Shown here one piece after another: positions 36,351 through 48,964 of a stretch of 64,000 bases of DNA; position 1 is the first letter of the stretch; every line of letters starts with the position of its first letter. The stretch comes from Lutjanus erythropterus. Its lineage: Eukaryota > Chordata > Actinopteri > Lutjaniformes > Lutjanidae. The notes under the pieces are model-generated. The model was not told the origin of the DNA and ran no database searches. It saw nothing but the letters and a program-made list of their open reading frames with translations. The DNA is taken from assembly GCA_020091685.1 (NCBI GenBank), contig CM034600.1, positions 36,202,077 to 36,266,076 of the forward strand. The letters run 5' to 3'. A program made the position numbers and the translations under genes.

Positions 36351-37225
36351 AATGTTTTCTCACTTTTATCTTATATTTGTTCTTCAACAAAGAAGAAGCA
36401 GAAGGAAAATATGCAAACTCTATGTGGGTTGATGAAACATGCACCAAACAAGCAGCAACTATTCAGCTATCTCTTTCTCCTACAAAACAAGATCAACAGT
36501 AACATCTGTCTGATATCCATCCAATAGTGAGTCGTCCGTCTTTTCACTCACAGCTTCATGCTCAGGAATCTCGCCTGCTCCGGGGCCATTTTCTCAAATA
36601 AAGCATGTTCTTGTTTTGGGTGCAGAAGTGACCACTTGACCATCTGACAATGTGGCCCATTGTGACAAGCTGCTTCAGGGCTGTGGGGACAATACTGCTA
36701 CCCACCTACCCACTTGAATATGTTGATGAATGATGTTTGATGTGCTGGCCAGGGAGTTTGCAATTAGTATATAGAAACACCCCTATAAATCCGTATATGT
36801 GCAGCAGAGTTAAGCGCTGTGTGCAAACCACAAAGCAACAAGCCGCTGACATTTGACAGGAAACACTCAGTAAAAATAGAAACTGAAAAGCTGACATGGA
36901 TGAGCGCATTGGAGCATCACTAAAAACTTCTCTGTCAGTGGTGCAGCACTTGAAGCAGGTCTTTTATTAAATGAATAAATTGTCGTCTAACATTTTTCTT
37001 CTGTGTTTGCATTAAGTAAATGTATTTTTATTCGTCATTATAATAATTTCATTTGACTTACATGTGGTTGAGGGCACTCTTAAATTTTGATCTTACCCAA
37101 GAACTAACAGGAAGTACAAAAGCATTAATGAAAGTTGTTCACATGCACAATTTTAAGATCAATACTGTACGTACAAATGATTCATGTATAAGGTCCATTG
37201 TATCTGGGATTTAATTCTTTTGGTC
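36351..37225. other. Foreign segment of about 0.9 kb inside the LINE copy
   Basis: Separates two LINE fragments that are adjacent in intact elements. No terminal inverted repeats or duplication were found by eye, so its origin (insertion or rearrangement) is open. It contains only short frames. Confidence 0.45.
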
Positions 37226-37395
37226 ACTACCTAAAGATCACGGTGACAGCTAAGGGTTGGCATGTAGATTAAAAACTCCGCCTTCTGGATCAGCTCCCTC
37301 TTCTCCACAAAGTGCCAGTACATCGCCTGCATCACTGCTGACACCACGCCAATCCCTCTGTCGATGTCATGCGCCATTCCCCTCTCGGGTGCGAT
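37226..37395 (-). mobile_element. LINE reverse-transcriptase tail (part 2 of a split copy)
   Basis: Continues the LINE on the minus strand: taagggttggcatgtagatt, cagctccctcttctccacaa, cctgcatcactgctgacacc, accaatccctctgtcgatgt-like sequence. This is the part encoding the conserved RIGAASAVMRALY-like segment just upstream (in protein order) of part 1. Confidence 0.72.
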
Positions 37396-39449
37396 AGTTA
37401 AAGCCACATTCCCATGAAAGTTTACACTTTACTTCTTTGCAGATTTGATCTCTTTCGTTATGGTTGCATGTTTTGTGAGGCACTGGCAAACAGTGTCTGC
37501 CAATAAGAAAATGCTCCTCCTGACAAATAAATTCTTCAGAAAAAGAACATGGATATGTCTCAATATGTCGGTTATCATTCTGCCTTTTTGAAATATCATA
37601 CTCACTTGCAGTGTACAAAGAGGATGTTGCTGTGTGACGCTAAATTTCTCAGTGACGTAGCCAAACACCCTCAGCGCGTCTAATTTTAAAAATATTGGAA
37701 TTCATTAAAATCCCATCAGTGGTGTTTGTGAGGCTGCATGTCATTAACAGGCGGACAAACAAACAAACAAATAGATCAAACTGCAGTCCGCCTGCAGTTT
37801 CATCCTGGAGGACACAAAGAGAGGACAGAAATGAGAAGTGAAATGAAAGCAAGAGAGGAACAGAAAGACAACAAAATTAATAAGAGAAAAATGTCTCGAA
37901 GAAACGGAGCCAAGAGCTGAACTGAGAGGAGGGAGGAGAAAGAGACGGATGAGTGGATTTGTGGCCGCCGGCTTAATTAGGCACTTGTTGGTGTAAGGAG
38001 GTGAGCTGAGGAGGGAGAAGAGTCTTCACAGTGGACTGACATGAAACCGCATGTCCTCTGCTGTTGACAATGAGAAGAAAAAATATAAAGAAACAGAAAG
38101 GGGTTTCCGTTAGAGACAGAATTAAGAGACAGAAGTAGAGAGAACATAATTAAAAGGAGACGGGTGTGAATGTATATGTAACAAGGAGGTTAATGAGACA
38201 TGAGATGAGTAGAAAAAAAAGATTTGATGAGAGAGAGGAGAAGAAGTGAGAAAGATACGCACAACTTAAATGAATAGATAGTGGGGAAGGAAAAAGTAGT
38301 GACCTGCAAAAATGCAAGCTTCATAATAAATAAATATCTTTCTACTGTAAAATATTTTTCTACTAGACACCTGTGGCTGAATTCAAGTAGCCTTTTACAC
38401 TTTGCTTTTGTATTCTGTGCCTGGAGTTGTCCGTGTTAAGCTGCGTTCAGACTGCAAATAGCGCTGCTTAGAAAAACTGTGTAAAAAGAGTGAAGAGTAA
38501 ACAGTGGGGCTGTTATCAATTAGACAAAATTGTGCCGGATTACATGAATACACTATTTTCTTGTGAATCCCTTGTGCGTGGGCAGGTAATCATTCCAGCG
38601 CGGGAATGGCGGACCCTGCCACTACCAATAAAAAACCTACACGGGGACATAATCACTCAATTACAACATGAAGAAACATGTTGATCATTCATTGAATCAA
38701 AACAGGATTTATTAAAATTTTAAGACCTATAACTTCAAGAAATAGTGGTTACAGCTCAGGAAAATTATAATAGCAGGAATCATTTTATCCTTACTGTCTT
38801 CAGTAAACTGTGGGTAAACAGAAGAAACACCTGCTTTTACAGCCCCTAAAAGTAAATTACTTAAATAAAACAAGACTTTATTAAAACATAAATTTGTCAA
38901 AAAGCATTCTAGTTTATAAACAGAGTAGTATCTTCAAGGATGAACATAGCGGCATAAGACAGAGGAGACATTTCACTGTTTTTGTTTTGTTTTTTGTTTT
39001 TTTTTATGTTGGAGATGCAGGGTGGCCTTTCAGTCAGTATAGCAATAACAGAAAATGCTATACAGCACATAATGCTTTATGGCACAAAGTCACACTCCAC
39101 TTACTGATTTTGGTGAAGTAAGATCATGTTTTACGGAGAAAACGTTTTCATGTTTTTCGTTCAGCTACTCTGCATTAACTCTCTGATGGACAGATAGCTT
39201 TACTTGCTGCTAAAGTAACTGCTAAATGCTGCTGACTGTAGCTACCATTAGCTAGTTAGCTCAGATAGCCATCCAGCTAGCTGACTCTGCCAGAGCTCAG
39301 AGCAACAGGGGAGTGTTGGAGTCTACACCGCTGTGGACCGTCAGAAACAGGAGGTTTTCTGGCCCAAGGTGGTGGGGGGTGAATGTTAGAGGGGAGCGGC
39401 ATCAGAGCTGGGTGAGTCAGCAACTGACTTGGCTCAGCAGCCTCTAAGA
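37396..39449. other. Intronic stretch with purine-rich patches
   Basis: 37800-37960 and 38080-38290 are A/G-rich. 39230-39285 carries tagctagttagctc-type short repeats. No gene was recognised. Confidence 0.5.
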
Positions 39450-39520
39450 CAGTGGTTCTCAAACTATTTCCACTTCAGAAGCTTTTTTTGTTAATTGTTA
39501 ACAACAATTTGAAAGCAACT
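39450..39520 (+). mobile_element. hAT-like left end
   Basis: CAGTGGTTCTCAAACTATTTCC starts at 39450 (first 20 bases match the Charlie-type hAT end) after ctctaaga, a plausible hAT target. The distal end is not recognised, so the length is unknown. The frame at 39452-39712 lies in it and shows no transposase motif. Confidence 0.5.
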
Positions 39521-40031
39521 ATTAGAAAGGTAAGAAGAAAGGACGAAGTTTTTGTTTTTAGATATTCTCCCGACATAAATCATATTCATTCAATGGAATT
39601 TACCTCCATATTTTTTCCCCGGTCATTCACGTCCCACCCGCAGTGGCTCTATGGCCTGAATTCCACCAAGAAACTGGAGGGAAGACAAATCGCAAAAAAA
39701 CAACTCCACTAATTCTTGCATAATGTTGCTCTAATGTTGTTGTTGAACATGACTGACAGTGACCGATAAAAGTGGTGCACTGCAGCAATTAATTCCTATT
39801 CGAAGCACCATTAGCACCCGTTTCTATTCTAAAATGAGTGCTGGTTTGCATGTATTTCAGTGCTCAACATTAATTGCTTTCTTGGTTAATCATCATATAA
39901 TTAACCATGCAATTTGGGGGTAATTTGGGAGTAATCTGAGGGCAATTTCTGAGAAATTTCAAGTATATTACTTGGTATTAACCACGTATTTATGATGAAA
40001 TTATGGGACCAAAGTAACTAAATCCTCTGAG

Positions 40032-40147
40032 TGTTTTTGAGATGAGTACTTTGTACTTTTTCGTAGGTATTTTTCTAAAACCAGTACTTTTACTTATAGT
40101 TGAGTAATATTTTAGTAATGTAACAGTACTTGTACTTGTACCACTCT
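40032..40147 (+). mobile_element. Right-end fragment of the family E element
   Basis: Shares gagtactttgtactttt, gtatttttctaaaaccagta, cttttacttatagttgagta and aatgtaacagtacttgtact with the last 150 bases of the element at 42779-43464. Confidence 0.65.
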
Positions 40148-40463
40148 TATTTAAACAACAATAAAAAGCTGTGCACAGATCAGGCTATATTATTGTTTCA
40201 TGAGCAACAGGCAGCTTTTCTGCACTATATAATTTCTCTTCTGAACATGGTGAGCTCTTTCTCTCCCATCTTGTGTATCTCAGTCCATGGCGCTGATTGG
40301 ATCACAAGCTGCTATAGCAATCAAAAAAAATCTGGCCGCTAATGTTTAGAAAAGCAAATTGGTTGCATTACCTCTGTGAACATGAACAACAGCAGAGAGT
40401 AGCAAAACAAATGCCTGTTCATATGTAAATGACATTAAATGAGATCAGAAGAATATATTATTG

Positions 40464-40660
40464 ACAGGAAGAAGAAAGAGTAAGAAAAATGGATAATTTA
40501 GTTGTTGATGTAGGAAAGCTGGAGGAGGAGGGTGGGAGGAGACAAGTGGGAGAAAGAGCTGGCGTAAGGAGAACTGAAGAGGAAAGAGGCAGGGATGGAG
40601 AAACCAGGGAGGGAGGGAGCGAAAAGATGAGATGCAGCGAGAGCATGAGTGGGCTAATGA
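40464..40660 (+). repeat. Purine-rich tract
   Basis: A/G-dominated on the + strand, so the apparent coding frames across it on both strands (40489-40818 +, 40445-40894 -) are low-complexity artefacts. Confidence 0.65.
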
Positions 40661-41261
40661 GTGAAAGATCGAGCCCTTTAATTGGGTACTTGTTGGTGTG
40701 GAGTGTTGGTGAGCAGAGAGAGAAAAAGGGAGAAGTGGAGGGGGAAGGACAGCAGAAGAAGACCTTTTGCAACGCCATTTACAATGTGAAAGCAGACTAT
40801 AACTTTCCCTTGAATTAAATGGAATAAGTACATTATCTGTCTGTGTTGGTTTGCATGACTCAAAATATGATAAAACGAAGCTGTGAGGTTTCACAAACTC
40901 AAACTCTCAAAGTGGAATGAGTTCGATACAGATACATTAGCATAGTGAGAACCCAGCCTGACAATCTAAAGTAGCAGTAAGGTAGTTTCTCTGGTTGCTG
41001 CAGAGACGCCTTTTTCTTATTCTAAGGGTTTTATCTACCCTAGTTCTCGGTAGAATGTCAACCCTTGAGGAAGAACCCTTGAGGAACCCTTATTTCTAAT
41101 AGTGTACGGACTGATTTTTTTTTTTACAAATGTGCACATACGTTTATTTGCTACTCTGATTATCATGATTGACACTACATCTCCCATGAGCCTCAATAGA
41201 AACAGCAGTGAAGTCTGGACCACAGAATGATCTATAGTGATGTAATGACTCTGAACAAAGG

Positions 41262-41720
41262 CAAAGGAGGGAATGAGAGGCCTGTCCGTTAAAGTAAAAA
41301 TGGTGAACAGAAAAACCGAGAGGTGAAAAAATGGCAGAAAGAGAAAGAAGGAAAAATTAAGATATGACGGTGAAATGAGTGATGGGCTCATTGTGAGAAA
41401 AGACAAATGATGAGTGAAGGCGAGAGCATCTGAAGAAGAAAAAAGACAAGACCAGAGGGGAAAACAAAGCATTAAATGTTAATTTGATGTTTTCCAATTC
41501 TGCAGTTTGTGAATAAACGGGGGAAAAAAAAAACAATAATATGTGAGGAAAAGGTTGAGGAAGAGGAGAGAAATGAAGCAAGAGCTTGGAGTGGAGAGGG
41601 ATAGAGATTAAATTTGAGGAGACAGGAGGCAGAGGAGGGGAAAACATTTGAGGGAAAGAAGGGGGGGAGGGGAGGACCAAACAAGGTAGATAAAGATGTG
41701 AGAGGACGGAGAGGTGATAA
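41262..41720 (+). repeat. Long purine-rich tract
   Basis: About 450 bases dominated by gag/aag words, including g- and a-homopolymer runs at about 41521-41534 and 41661-41672. Minus-strand frames (41035-41472, 41357-41785) are artefacts of it. Confidence 0.65.
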
Positions 41721-42770
41721 AAGGAGTAGAGCGGGAGCTTCTCAACCTGTGCGGATCCCCTCAGGAGGGTGAAGGGATGATTCACAGCCTTACAGGGAAA
41801 CTCTGCAACAGGATTTTGCAGAAGGGGATGAAAGATGAGGTGGCTGAGAAGTTGGGCATCAGGCAGATATATTTAGGACTGACACAGAGGCCAGACTGAG
41901 ACTGTCAACGGTGTGGACATTTTTCTAAACCCTTAAATGGAATACTATTTTTTCTTAAAAGCAGCTTAGCAAAGGCGTACCTTCATAGAAAGTCTCAAAC
42001 ACTGTTAACATTATTGAATAACAGCGACTGTTACAATACGCAGTGTGACAAGAGTTTCAATTTGTTGAACTTTGTTAGGTGGTCAGTACATGTTTTTAGC
42101 ACATAGTCCAGGATGTCATGGGAGTGCCCCTCCAAGTGATTTCCCAGGAAAAAACATTTTTAAAATATTCAGAACATATGGGAATGTTTTTAGAAAATAT
42201 GTAGGCTTAGTTTACTTTCCTTAAACATATTCAACAGCTGTGTGTGTGTGTGTGTGCTGGTGGAGCACACTGTGTGCTTTACTTTATTAACTCCTTTAAT
42301 GGTCAGAATTGTCTGAAATCATGGGGCTTGTTAATTAATTGAGTTACTTGTGGCTCTGGATGAGGGATCAAACATGCCAAAACTGATTAGCTGCGTCATT
42401 TAACGTCTGAGGCAATACACAGAATGAAATGCAAACGTTTCAAGAACACTGGATTCATACTTAAAGCAACATGTTTCTGGGTGAAATACTGGCAGAGATG
42501 ACAGCATATCATAGATTTAATTTCAACAGTAGACAGTGGTGAAATGCGTCCATCACTGAAGAAAGAATCTTCTGAAGAATTCATCAGAAATTGCACACGA
42601 ACTGAGTGAACGCTTTTTCTAGCTTGCTTTTTAACTTGTAGTGATCACTGGCTTTATTAAGCTGACTGTACCTGGCAGTGCCAGCCAGCTGCTGGAGTCA
42701 CACAGCAGCCTCTGAACACAAAAGGAATACTGGATCTGTCTTAATATTCACATATATTAACACCAAATGC
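41721..42770. other. Intronic stretch, nothing recognised
   Basis: AT-rich. A short TG run lies at 42239-42256. No gene or transposon was identified. Confidence 0.5.
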
Positions 42771-42778
42771 CTTGTTTT

Positions 42779-43464
42779 CAGGGGTGGAAGTAACTAATTA
42801 CAAACACTCAAATTACTGTAATCAAGTAGTTTTTTGGGGGGGATTTGTACTTTTGTGAGTAGATTTTCAAGTCTGCACTTTTACCAGTACTTAGTATACA
42901 TAACAAGATGTAATCTCATTAGTTAATTTTAAAATTGAGTACTGAGTACAGTTTGAATTAGTATTGATCTGATCAATCAGGTGATCCGATCACAAACAGG
43001 CCAATGAAAACCAGGACATGTGGATGAAAAACACTTGGAGTAAGGATGTCAATCATTTATTGTTTAATTCCCATGAAGAATATAACCAATTAAAAATTTA
43101 TTCATTGATATTTAACCAATTGTCAGGGCAGATATTTGCACCTCATTTGACACTGTTTTATCTGATGGAGCCGTTTGTTAAAAATGAGGGGAAAAGAAAA
43201 GTTTTGTATCTTATAAATTATTAATGATTATTGATTGTTAGGATTTTGGTTCAAGATTTGCAGTTCAGAGAGTTCAGAGAGATGACTGTGACATCAACGG
43301 TTAAAAGTAACTAATACTCTTGAGTAGTTTTTGCAACAAAGAATTTGTACTTTTGCTCAAGTATTTTTCTAACACCAGTACTTTTATTTGTAATTGAGTA
43401 TTATTTTAGCAATGTAACAGTACTTGTACTTGAGTACAGATTTTCAGTACTCTTTTCACCAGTG
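42779..43464. mobile_element. Non-autonomous DNA transposon, GTACTTTTACT family (family E)
   Basis: Starts CAGGGGTGGAAGTAACTAATT and ends CAGTACTCTTTTCACCAGTG. The ends are degenerate inverted copies of the CAGTGGTGGAAAGTAACTAA end known from teleost hAT-like elements. The last 150 bases recur at 40032-40147. The interior has no transposase. No target duplication is visible, perhaps because the ends have decayed. Confidence 0.65.
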
Positions 43465-43465
43465 G

Positions 43466-44852
43466 CAGTAATTGTTGATAACACCAGATAATAAATGAAG
43501 CGCTCAGGTTTAAAACTCAAATTTCTTCTTGTTACATAAAGTGTTTTCCTAAATATGACCAATATGTTTTGATGATTGCTGAAATGATACCTTAAATTTC
43601 CTGGGATTTCCAGGGATAATGTGCTTCTTTTCCCACGATATGAAATATCTCTTCTGGGGCAAAATATTAATCCCTACTAGAGGTGAAATACACTTAACAA
43701 GCATAAAAGATGTTTAGCTTCATACATGATGGGGGCGCTCCTGCTTTCTGTAGCCTATTACATGTTAAAATGACAATTATGTTGTGTTAATGTTTGAAAG
43801 AGCACATGCAGCACCTTTTTAAAGCCTCAGTTGTTACATAATTTACCGCAAAAATGACTTGGGACAAACGCTAGGCAGTTCTGACAATTTTCTCCTCTGA
43901 GATGATCCTGATTATCAGCAGATAAACGGGCCACAGGTCATTGGTCTCTCCTTCCACCGCTCCAGTATGTAATTAGATGGGCTTTGAATTTATCCAGTGA
44001 GACATGGAGCACCATCAAACCCTATCCAAACTAATTTCACACATGATTACACCCGTGCCCTCAGAACAATAGTGTGATGATAGGTATGATGGCAACTTAC
44101 AGGGAGTGTGGACTCAGGCAGGGGTTAGTCTGGGATGGCACCGTTTGGACTGAATGCAAGAATGAAATGAAATATTTGCTCAAGGCAGAGGGTCAGTTTA
44201 TCGTAGAAAAAAAAAAAAAGACAAACAAAAAAGATCCCAGTTGTTTGTTTGGTGTCTTTTGTGCATTGTGCAGCCTTCTGTCCATGTTCAGCCAAAGCAC
44301 AAATACAACAAATGAGGCGCTGCATGCATTTTTAAAACACAGACATTTGTGTGTAACACAGAGTTCAGGGTCCAAGTAAAATAAGACAAATAAAAGAAGA
44401 CACTGCACATGCTAAAGCTCACTAAGGGGCAGATTTATTACTTCGAATAACATCTGACTGAGATTTTTCGCATCACGGCGTCTTTTAAATCGAGTATTTA
44501 CCAAAACCTTTGATGTAAATGGGAACAGCTGCATGCTGGGCTAAAGACACACCTTTTTAGTGCTTGGAAAGACCTAAAAGAGACAGAGAAGTCAAAGTTG
44601 TACGCCGCTCATTTTGAAATTTAAGTTGAAGAATTCATGTCAAAACATTTGACTTCTTCTTTGCACATAAAAAGGTTTATTTCTCTGAAATTCTGCTCAC
44701 AGATTTGTTAAAACGTGCGCTAGTGAGCACTTCACTTTCTCTTCAACTGCCTCGATTATTATCCTCCATCTGGAAATACAAAATGAAAAAAGAACAGTTG
44801 ATGCATCATCACAACTTAAAAGACAACAGCTTTTATTTTTGTGAATGTGAAT
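43466..44852. other. Intronic stretch, nothing recognised
   Basis: Frames at 44074-44379 (+) and 44125-44325 (-) run through an A-run at 44207-44219 and have no domains. Confidence 0.5.
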
Positions 44853-46732
44853 GTGTGACAAGGTTTTTGTAGCTTTTTGGAAAGTGTCTCTTCAGTGATG
44901 TAAAAGTCTGGAAAAAATCCAGCAAAGGTTTTAAAGTTTTCTCCTGAAACTTTCACTAGGGTTTGACGGTGGCCATTTTATTTATTTATACATTTCTTCG
45001 TGATGGCGCCCGGTGAGTTTGAGTGCATTTGGTCTGATAACTGCCATGCTTGGATTGATGCTTCTAATTTGACACTGTTGGGTTTGATTTACCAAGTCAG
45101 ATGAGTCAAACAAGTGAGACGGGACTCGTGATCATTTGCTACGAGACCCAATGACGTGAGTGAGGTTAACGTATTCAACTGTGTTGTTATATAAGTCTGC
45201 AAAATATGGAAGAAGGAAGTGGAAACTGAGGTCATCACCGACTGAGAACTGCAGCAGAAGGTTTCATGTAAAGGGAGCAGCACTGACAACACAGCAGCTG
45301 ATTTCAATCTTAGGAGAGACTGTCAGTGATAGAGAGAAATTAAGTTATCAATATTAGGTTATCAAAATTTAAATTCAGTCACTGAAGTTTTTGTAGAGCT
45401 AACAGCATTGCTTAATTGCCTCTTCATGCCATTTCTTCCGGGAAGAGCTTGTGATTTCAAATCTGAAATTCTGCTCATTTTGTCAGAAGCTGAAGTAGGA
45501 GATCTGAGACTTCCTCTATACAAACAAATATATGTATTTCTCTAAAATTAGTTTAAAGCCATGTTTTTGAGCTCTCATTTGCCAAGATAATCTGTATTTC
45601 AGTCAGTCATGTTTTATTCAGCAGCAGAACATAATTTGAGTTTGACGTCTAGGTTCTGACTTCCAACATCCCGCAGGTTAAGAGATATAAGGGGAGTGAT
45701 GAGCAAATTCTTGTTGGTTGGGTTGGTTAGGTTTATTTTTAGGTTTAGGGTGAGAATATCGATTAGCCAATCAGAGGCAGAGTAGGGAGGGTCAAGAATT
45801 TGCCCTCCTGCGAAAAAATGGTATATGTATCTGCCTTATGTGAAATATCCATATTTCAATGCCTAATAAATGTCTTTTTTCAAGATAAAACCACCCATTT
45901 TACTGTGGGTTTTTATTGTGAAAAACACACCTGTGCAATAATCCTGCAGTTTAATCAGCTTCTCTATATACCTCATGTCAGGTGGATAAATTATCTTAGC
46001 AAAGAGGAAATGTTCACTAACACAGATTTTGACAAATTTTAGAGATATACAGATCTTTGTTTGCATAGAAGATTATCTACTTCAGCTCATGAAAACATGA
46101 GCAAAAACAAAAATTTCAGATTTGAAATCACAAGCTCTTCCTGCATTTTTCTGGAAGTATAAGTGGGAAGAGGAGGGGGTTAATTAATGCTGTTAGCTCT
46201 ACAAAAACATCAGTGACTGAATTTAAATTTTAATATTTAGAAGTTATCACACTGATGTTCTCTTCTGCAATTGAAATCAGCTGCCACGCTGTCAGTGCTG
46301 CATCTCACATGTCCTCACTCACCTCCTGCTGCAGTTCTCAGTCAGCGATGACGAAGTTTAAATTTCTACCCCCTTCTTCCATATTTAGTTGTCTTACATA
46401 ACTACACAGGCAATACATTAACCCCACATGTCACTGGGTTCCATAGTAAATTATTGCAAATGCTGTCTCACTGGTTTGACTCATCTGACTTGGTAAATCA
46501 GCCCATGCAGAATCAAATTAGTAGCATCAATCCAAGCATGACAGTTATCAAACCAAATGCTCTCAACCTCACCTGCTGCCATGATGAATGAATGTATAAA
46601 TAAATAAAATGGCTACCATCAAACTCCAGTGAAAGTTTTAGGAGAAAACTTAAAAACCTTTCCTGGCTTTTTTCCAGAGTTTTATATCACTGAAGAGACA
46701 CTTTCCAAAAAGCTGCAACAACCTTGTGTCAC
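44853..46732. repeat. Very long imperfect inverted repeat (arms about 750 bp, loop about 370 bp)
   Basis: The left arm 44853-45600 is repeated as reverse complement at about 45975-46732. Examples of paired blocks: gtgtgacaagg (44853) with ccttgtgtcac (46722); ggaaagtgtctcttcagtga (44879) with tcactgaagagacactttcc (46687); tttaccaagtcagatgagtc (45088) with gactcatctgacttggtaaa (46479); tgatttcaaatctgaaat (45452) with atttcagatttgaaatca (46112). The central 45601-45974 is unpaired. Blocks stay in order with small indels. No long frame survives, and a CA microsatellite abuts the right end. It could be a foldback transposon or an inverted duplication. Confidence 0.9.
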
Positions 46733-46736
46733 CTTC

Positions 46737-46738
<2 letters not shown>

Positions 46739-46777
<39 letters not shown>
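46739..46777. repeat. (CA)n microsatellite
   Basis: 19 CA units beginning six bases after the end of the long inverted repeat. Confidence 0.96.
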
Positions 46778-46778
<1 letters not shown>

Positions 46779-46859
46779 CAGAATCTACATCTGTTCAAAT
46801 GCATTTTTTGGTGCTCTACAGGCTGAGTGCCATTTAGCTCCACATTGGAGAGAAGGCAG

Positions 46860-46925
46860 ACATCTCTAGGGCTGATATCTCTGAGATCGATAAATAACAC
46901 TAGAGGTAAGTGAACTGTCCCTTTA
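46860..46925 (-). mobile_element. TTAA-type MITE end
   Basis: GAACTGTCCCTTTAA (46911-46925) is the reverse complement of TTAAAGGGACAGTTC, the terminus seen at 62591 and, with one change, at 11890. Upstream, catctctagggctgatatct belongs to a different interior, so this is probably a related sub-family. The left end is not identified. Confidence 0.5.
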
Positions 46926-48700
46926 AGAAAAACATAATAATCAGAAAGGGAGAATTTTGTTTTGTAGTTTTCTGGTTTCTGGCGCCCCCTAGTTTTGCAA
47001 TAATTTGACATAATAGAAGGAAACTTTATTGTACAACCCATGAAATCTTCGTGCGAAAGCAAACAAATAAGATAGCAGCCTGCTGCACAACACACATTAG
47101 CTCATGCTAAAGATGCCTCACAAACATGAACACACATCTTGTCCTGCATTTGAGCTTGTTGAACAAGCACCATTTGAGGGAAAAGAGCACTGCTAATGTC
47201 AGTCTGCAGGTTAGATGGCTAATTAGCTGCTCAGCTGCAGCACATTAAACAGCGTGTAAACATATACAAATGTGACTTTGGTCCATTAGAAGCTGACGCG
47301 GTCCTGATGTCAATGTAACACAGATAACAATGTGACTCTGCAGCTGGCAGAGACAAAATACTGCTCACCTCAAAGGGTATGAGATAAGATATATCGAACA
47401 CTTTACTTGATCGATTGAGCTATTATATTATGTTTGAATTATTAGCCAGTGGTTTGCTAACGACTACAATCTAGCAAGCTATAGCTCACTCAGCTGCTGT
47501 TCTTCTCTCCCCTGTTAATATCTTGAGTGGTAGTGGTGCATTCACAACTAAGATGTTAGATGTTAACATAATTAGAAACGAAATATTAGCCAGTATAGAC
47601 AATCTTGTCTGTGCTAATGCTAGATAACTGACTTTTTTCATCGTTTATATCATAACATAGGAACAGATGGAGATACTTTGGCCTGCCCACAAAAGTTCTG
47701 CTCTGAAAGTTATTCCAACAGGGGAAGCAGCCAATCACGAGCATGTCTGAATGACAATGGACAAAACTGAAAGCGTGGGTGGTATTTCAAAGTTATATAT
47801 GAAGGACAGATTTGCTGAACAGATACTTACATAAGGTCCTTTACAGTAAATGTGATGACGAATTGTGTTGTGAAAAAGACCACACTTTTCTTACCATTAA
47901 GTAAGAAAAGGTGAGAGAATCAGTTGAAGCCTTAGTGATGAATTATAAGGAACAGAAAGAGCCAGAGAGCAAGAGGTGGCAAAGGTCACAGTCATGAATC
48001 ATCAGAAAATATAAGCAAAAGAATCGTGAGCAAAAGGGCGATCAACATAAACTCTGTGAGGGTGCAAAGGGGTGAGGAGAAGATTTCTGTGCAACACCCG
48101 AGATCAGCAGTCTTTATTGTGAAATTAAACTCTGGCTACAGTTATTGAACAAAACCAGACAATTATAGGATGTATTGGTGATTAGCTTAGCAAGCTAACC
48201 AGCCACAACTTGTACTTTTAGTGTGGACACAAATGGATAACATGAATCCTGATTCTTGCGTGATCTTGCAAATCCAGCTGCCTTGTAGGGTAAAGCGTGT
48301 GCTGCACTGAAGTTACTACTTATTTGACATTGAGAGGATGGGTCTAGTTTACTCCCAGTTTACTTGTTTTTAGAGTTTTTAGATGAGTGTCTTCCAAGAT
48401 GAATGATGAATAAAGCAAAACAAAACAGATAGTTAAGGCAATTACCTCTCATCCACTGGCATATTTGTGAAAGAAAACAAGCTTAGAAAATGAGCCTTAA
48501 GCACTCAGAAATGAATTAACTCACTAAATTGCCAAGACAGATTTTTAACGTAACTATTTTTGACTTTGCTTTAAAAAAACACATTTAATAGCAGAAAGGA
48601 AATGAGCAGGCTTGCTCAGCTCAACAGCTAGAGCTGAGAGAACACAGGGAGGTGGAGAGAAAAATGAGTGTGGTTGAAAGAGGAGAGGAGAGGTGAGAGG
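46926..48700. other. Intronic stretch, nothing recognised
   Basis: Several agctagc-type short words (47200-47500). No exon or RNA gene was seen. Confidence 0.5.
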
Positions 48701-48760
48701 GTGCCTTAATGGCTACAGATACTATCCTGTAATACAAAGGTTACAGGTTTGTTCCCCAGC
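48701..48760 (+). repeat. tRNA-related SINE head (relic)
   Basis: TGCCTTAATGG (48702) resembles a Pol III A-box and GGTTTGTTCCC (48746) a B-box, 44 bases apart. Between them cctgtaatacaaaggttaca has the look of anticodon and T arms. The 7-bp acceptor stem is absent, so this is not a working tRNA gene. The SINE family is not assigned. Confidence 0.42.
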
Positions 48761-48962
48761 AGCCGGCAGGTCTTCATCAACAACCTCAATGAGAACACTC
48801 TGCACTTTGCCCGCTCGTGGCTGACAAAAGCCTCGCCTGTAATGTCCACAGGAGTTGAAAGGTTTCGCGATAATGCGCAGTATTTGCCAGGAGACAGCAG
48901 TCAGCAATCACAAGGCTGGCGCTGTAATGCTTTTGGCAGAGCTTTGAGCGAGGCTGGCCGGC

Positions 48963-48964
<2 letters not shown>

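Noticed and set aside
40445-41785. Minus-strand frames of 106-149 residues
   Set aside because: Low-complexity translations of purine-rich tracts, with stop codons depleted for compositional reasons.
42779-43464. 8-bp target duplication for the family E element
   Set aside because: The flanks cttgtttt and gcagtaat do not match.
45089-45357. Short opposing frames inside the long inverted repeat
   Set aside because: About 70 residues each, without domains, and not preserved as frames in the other arm.
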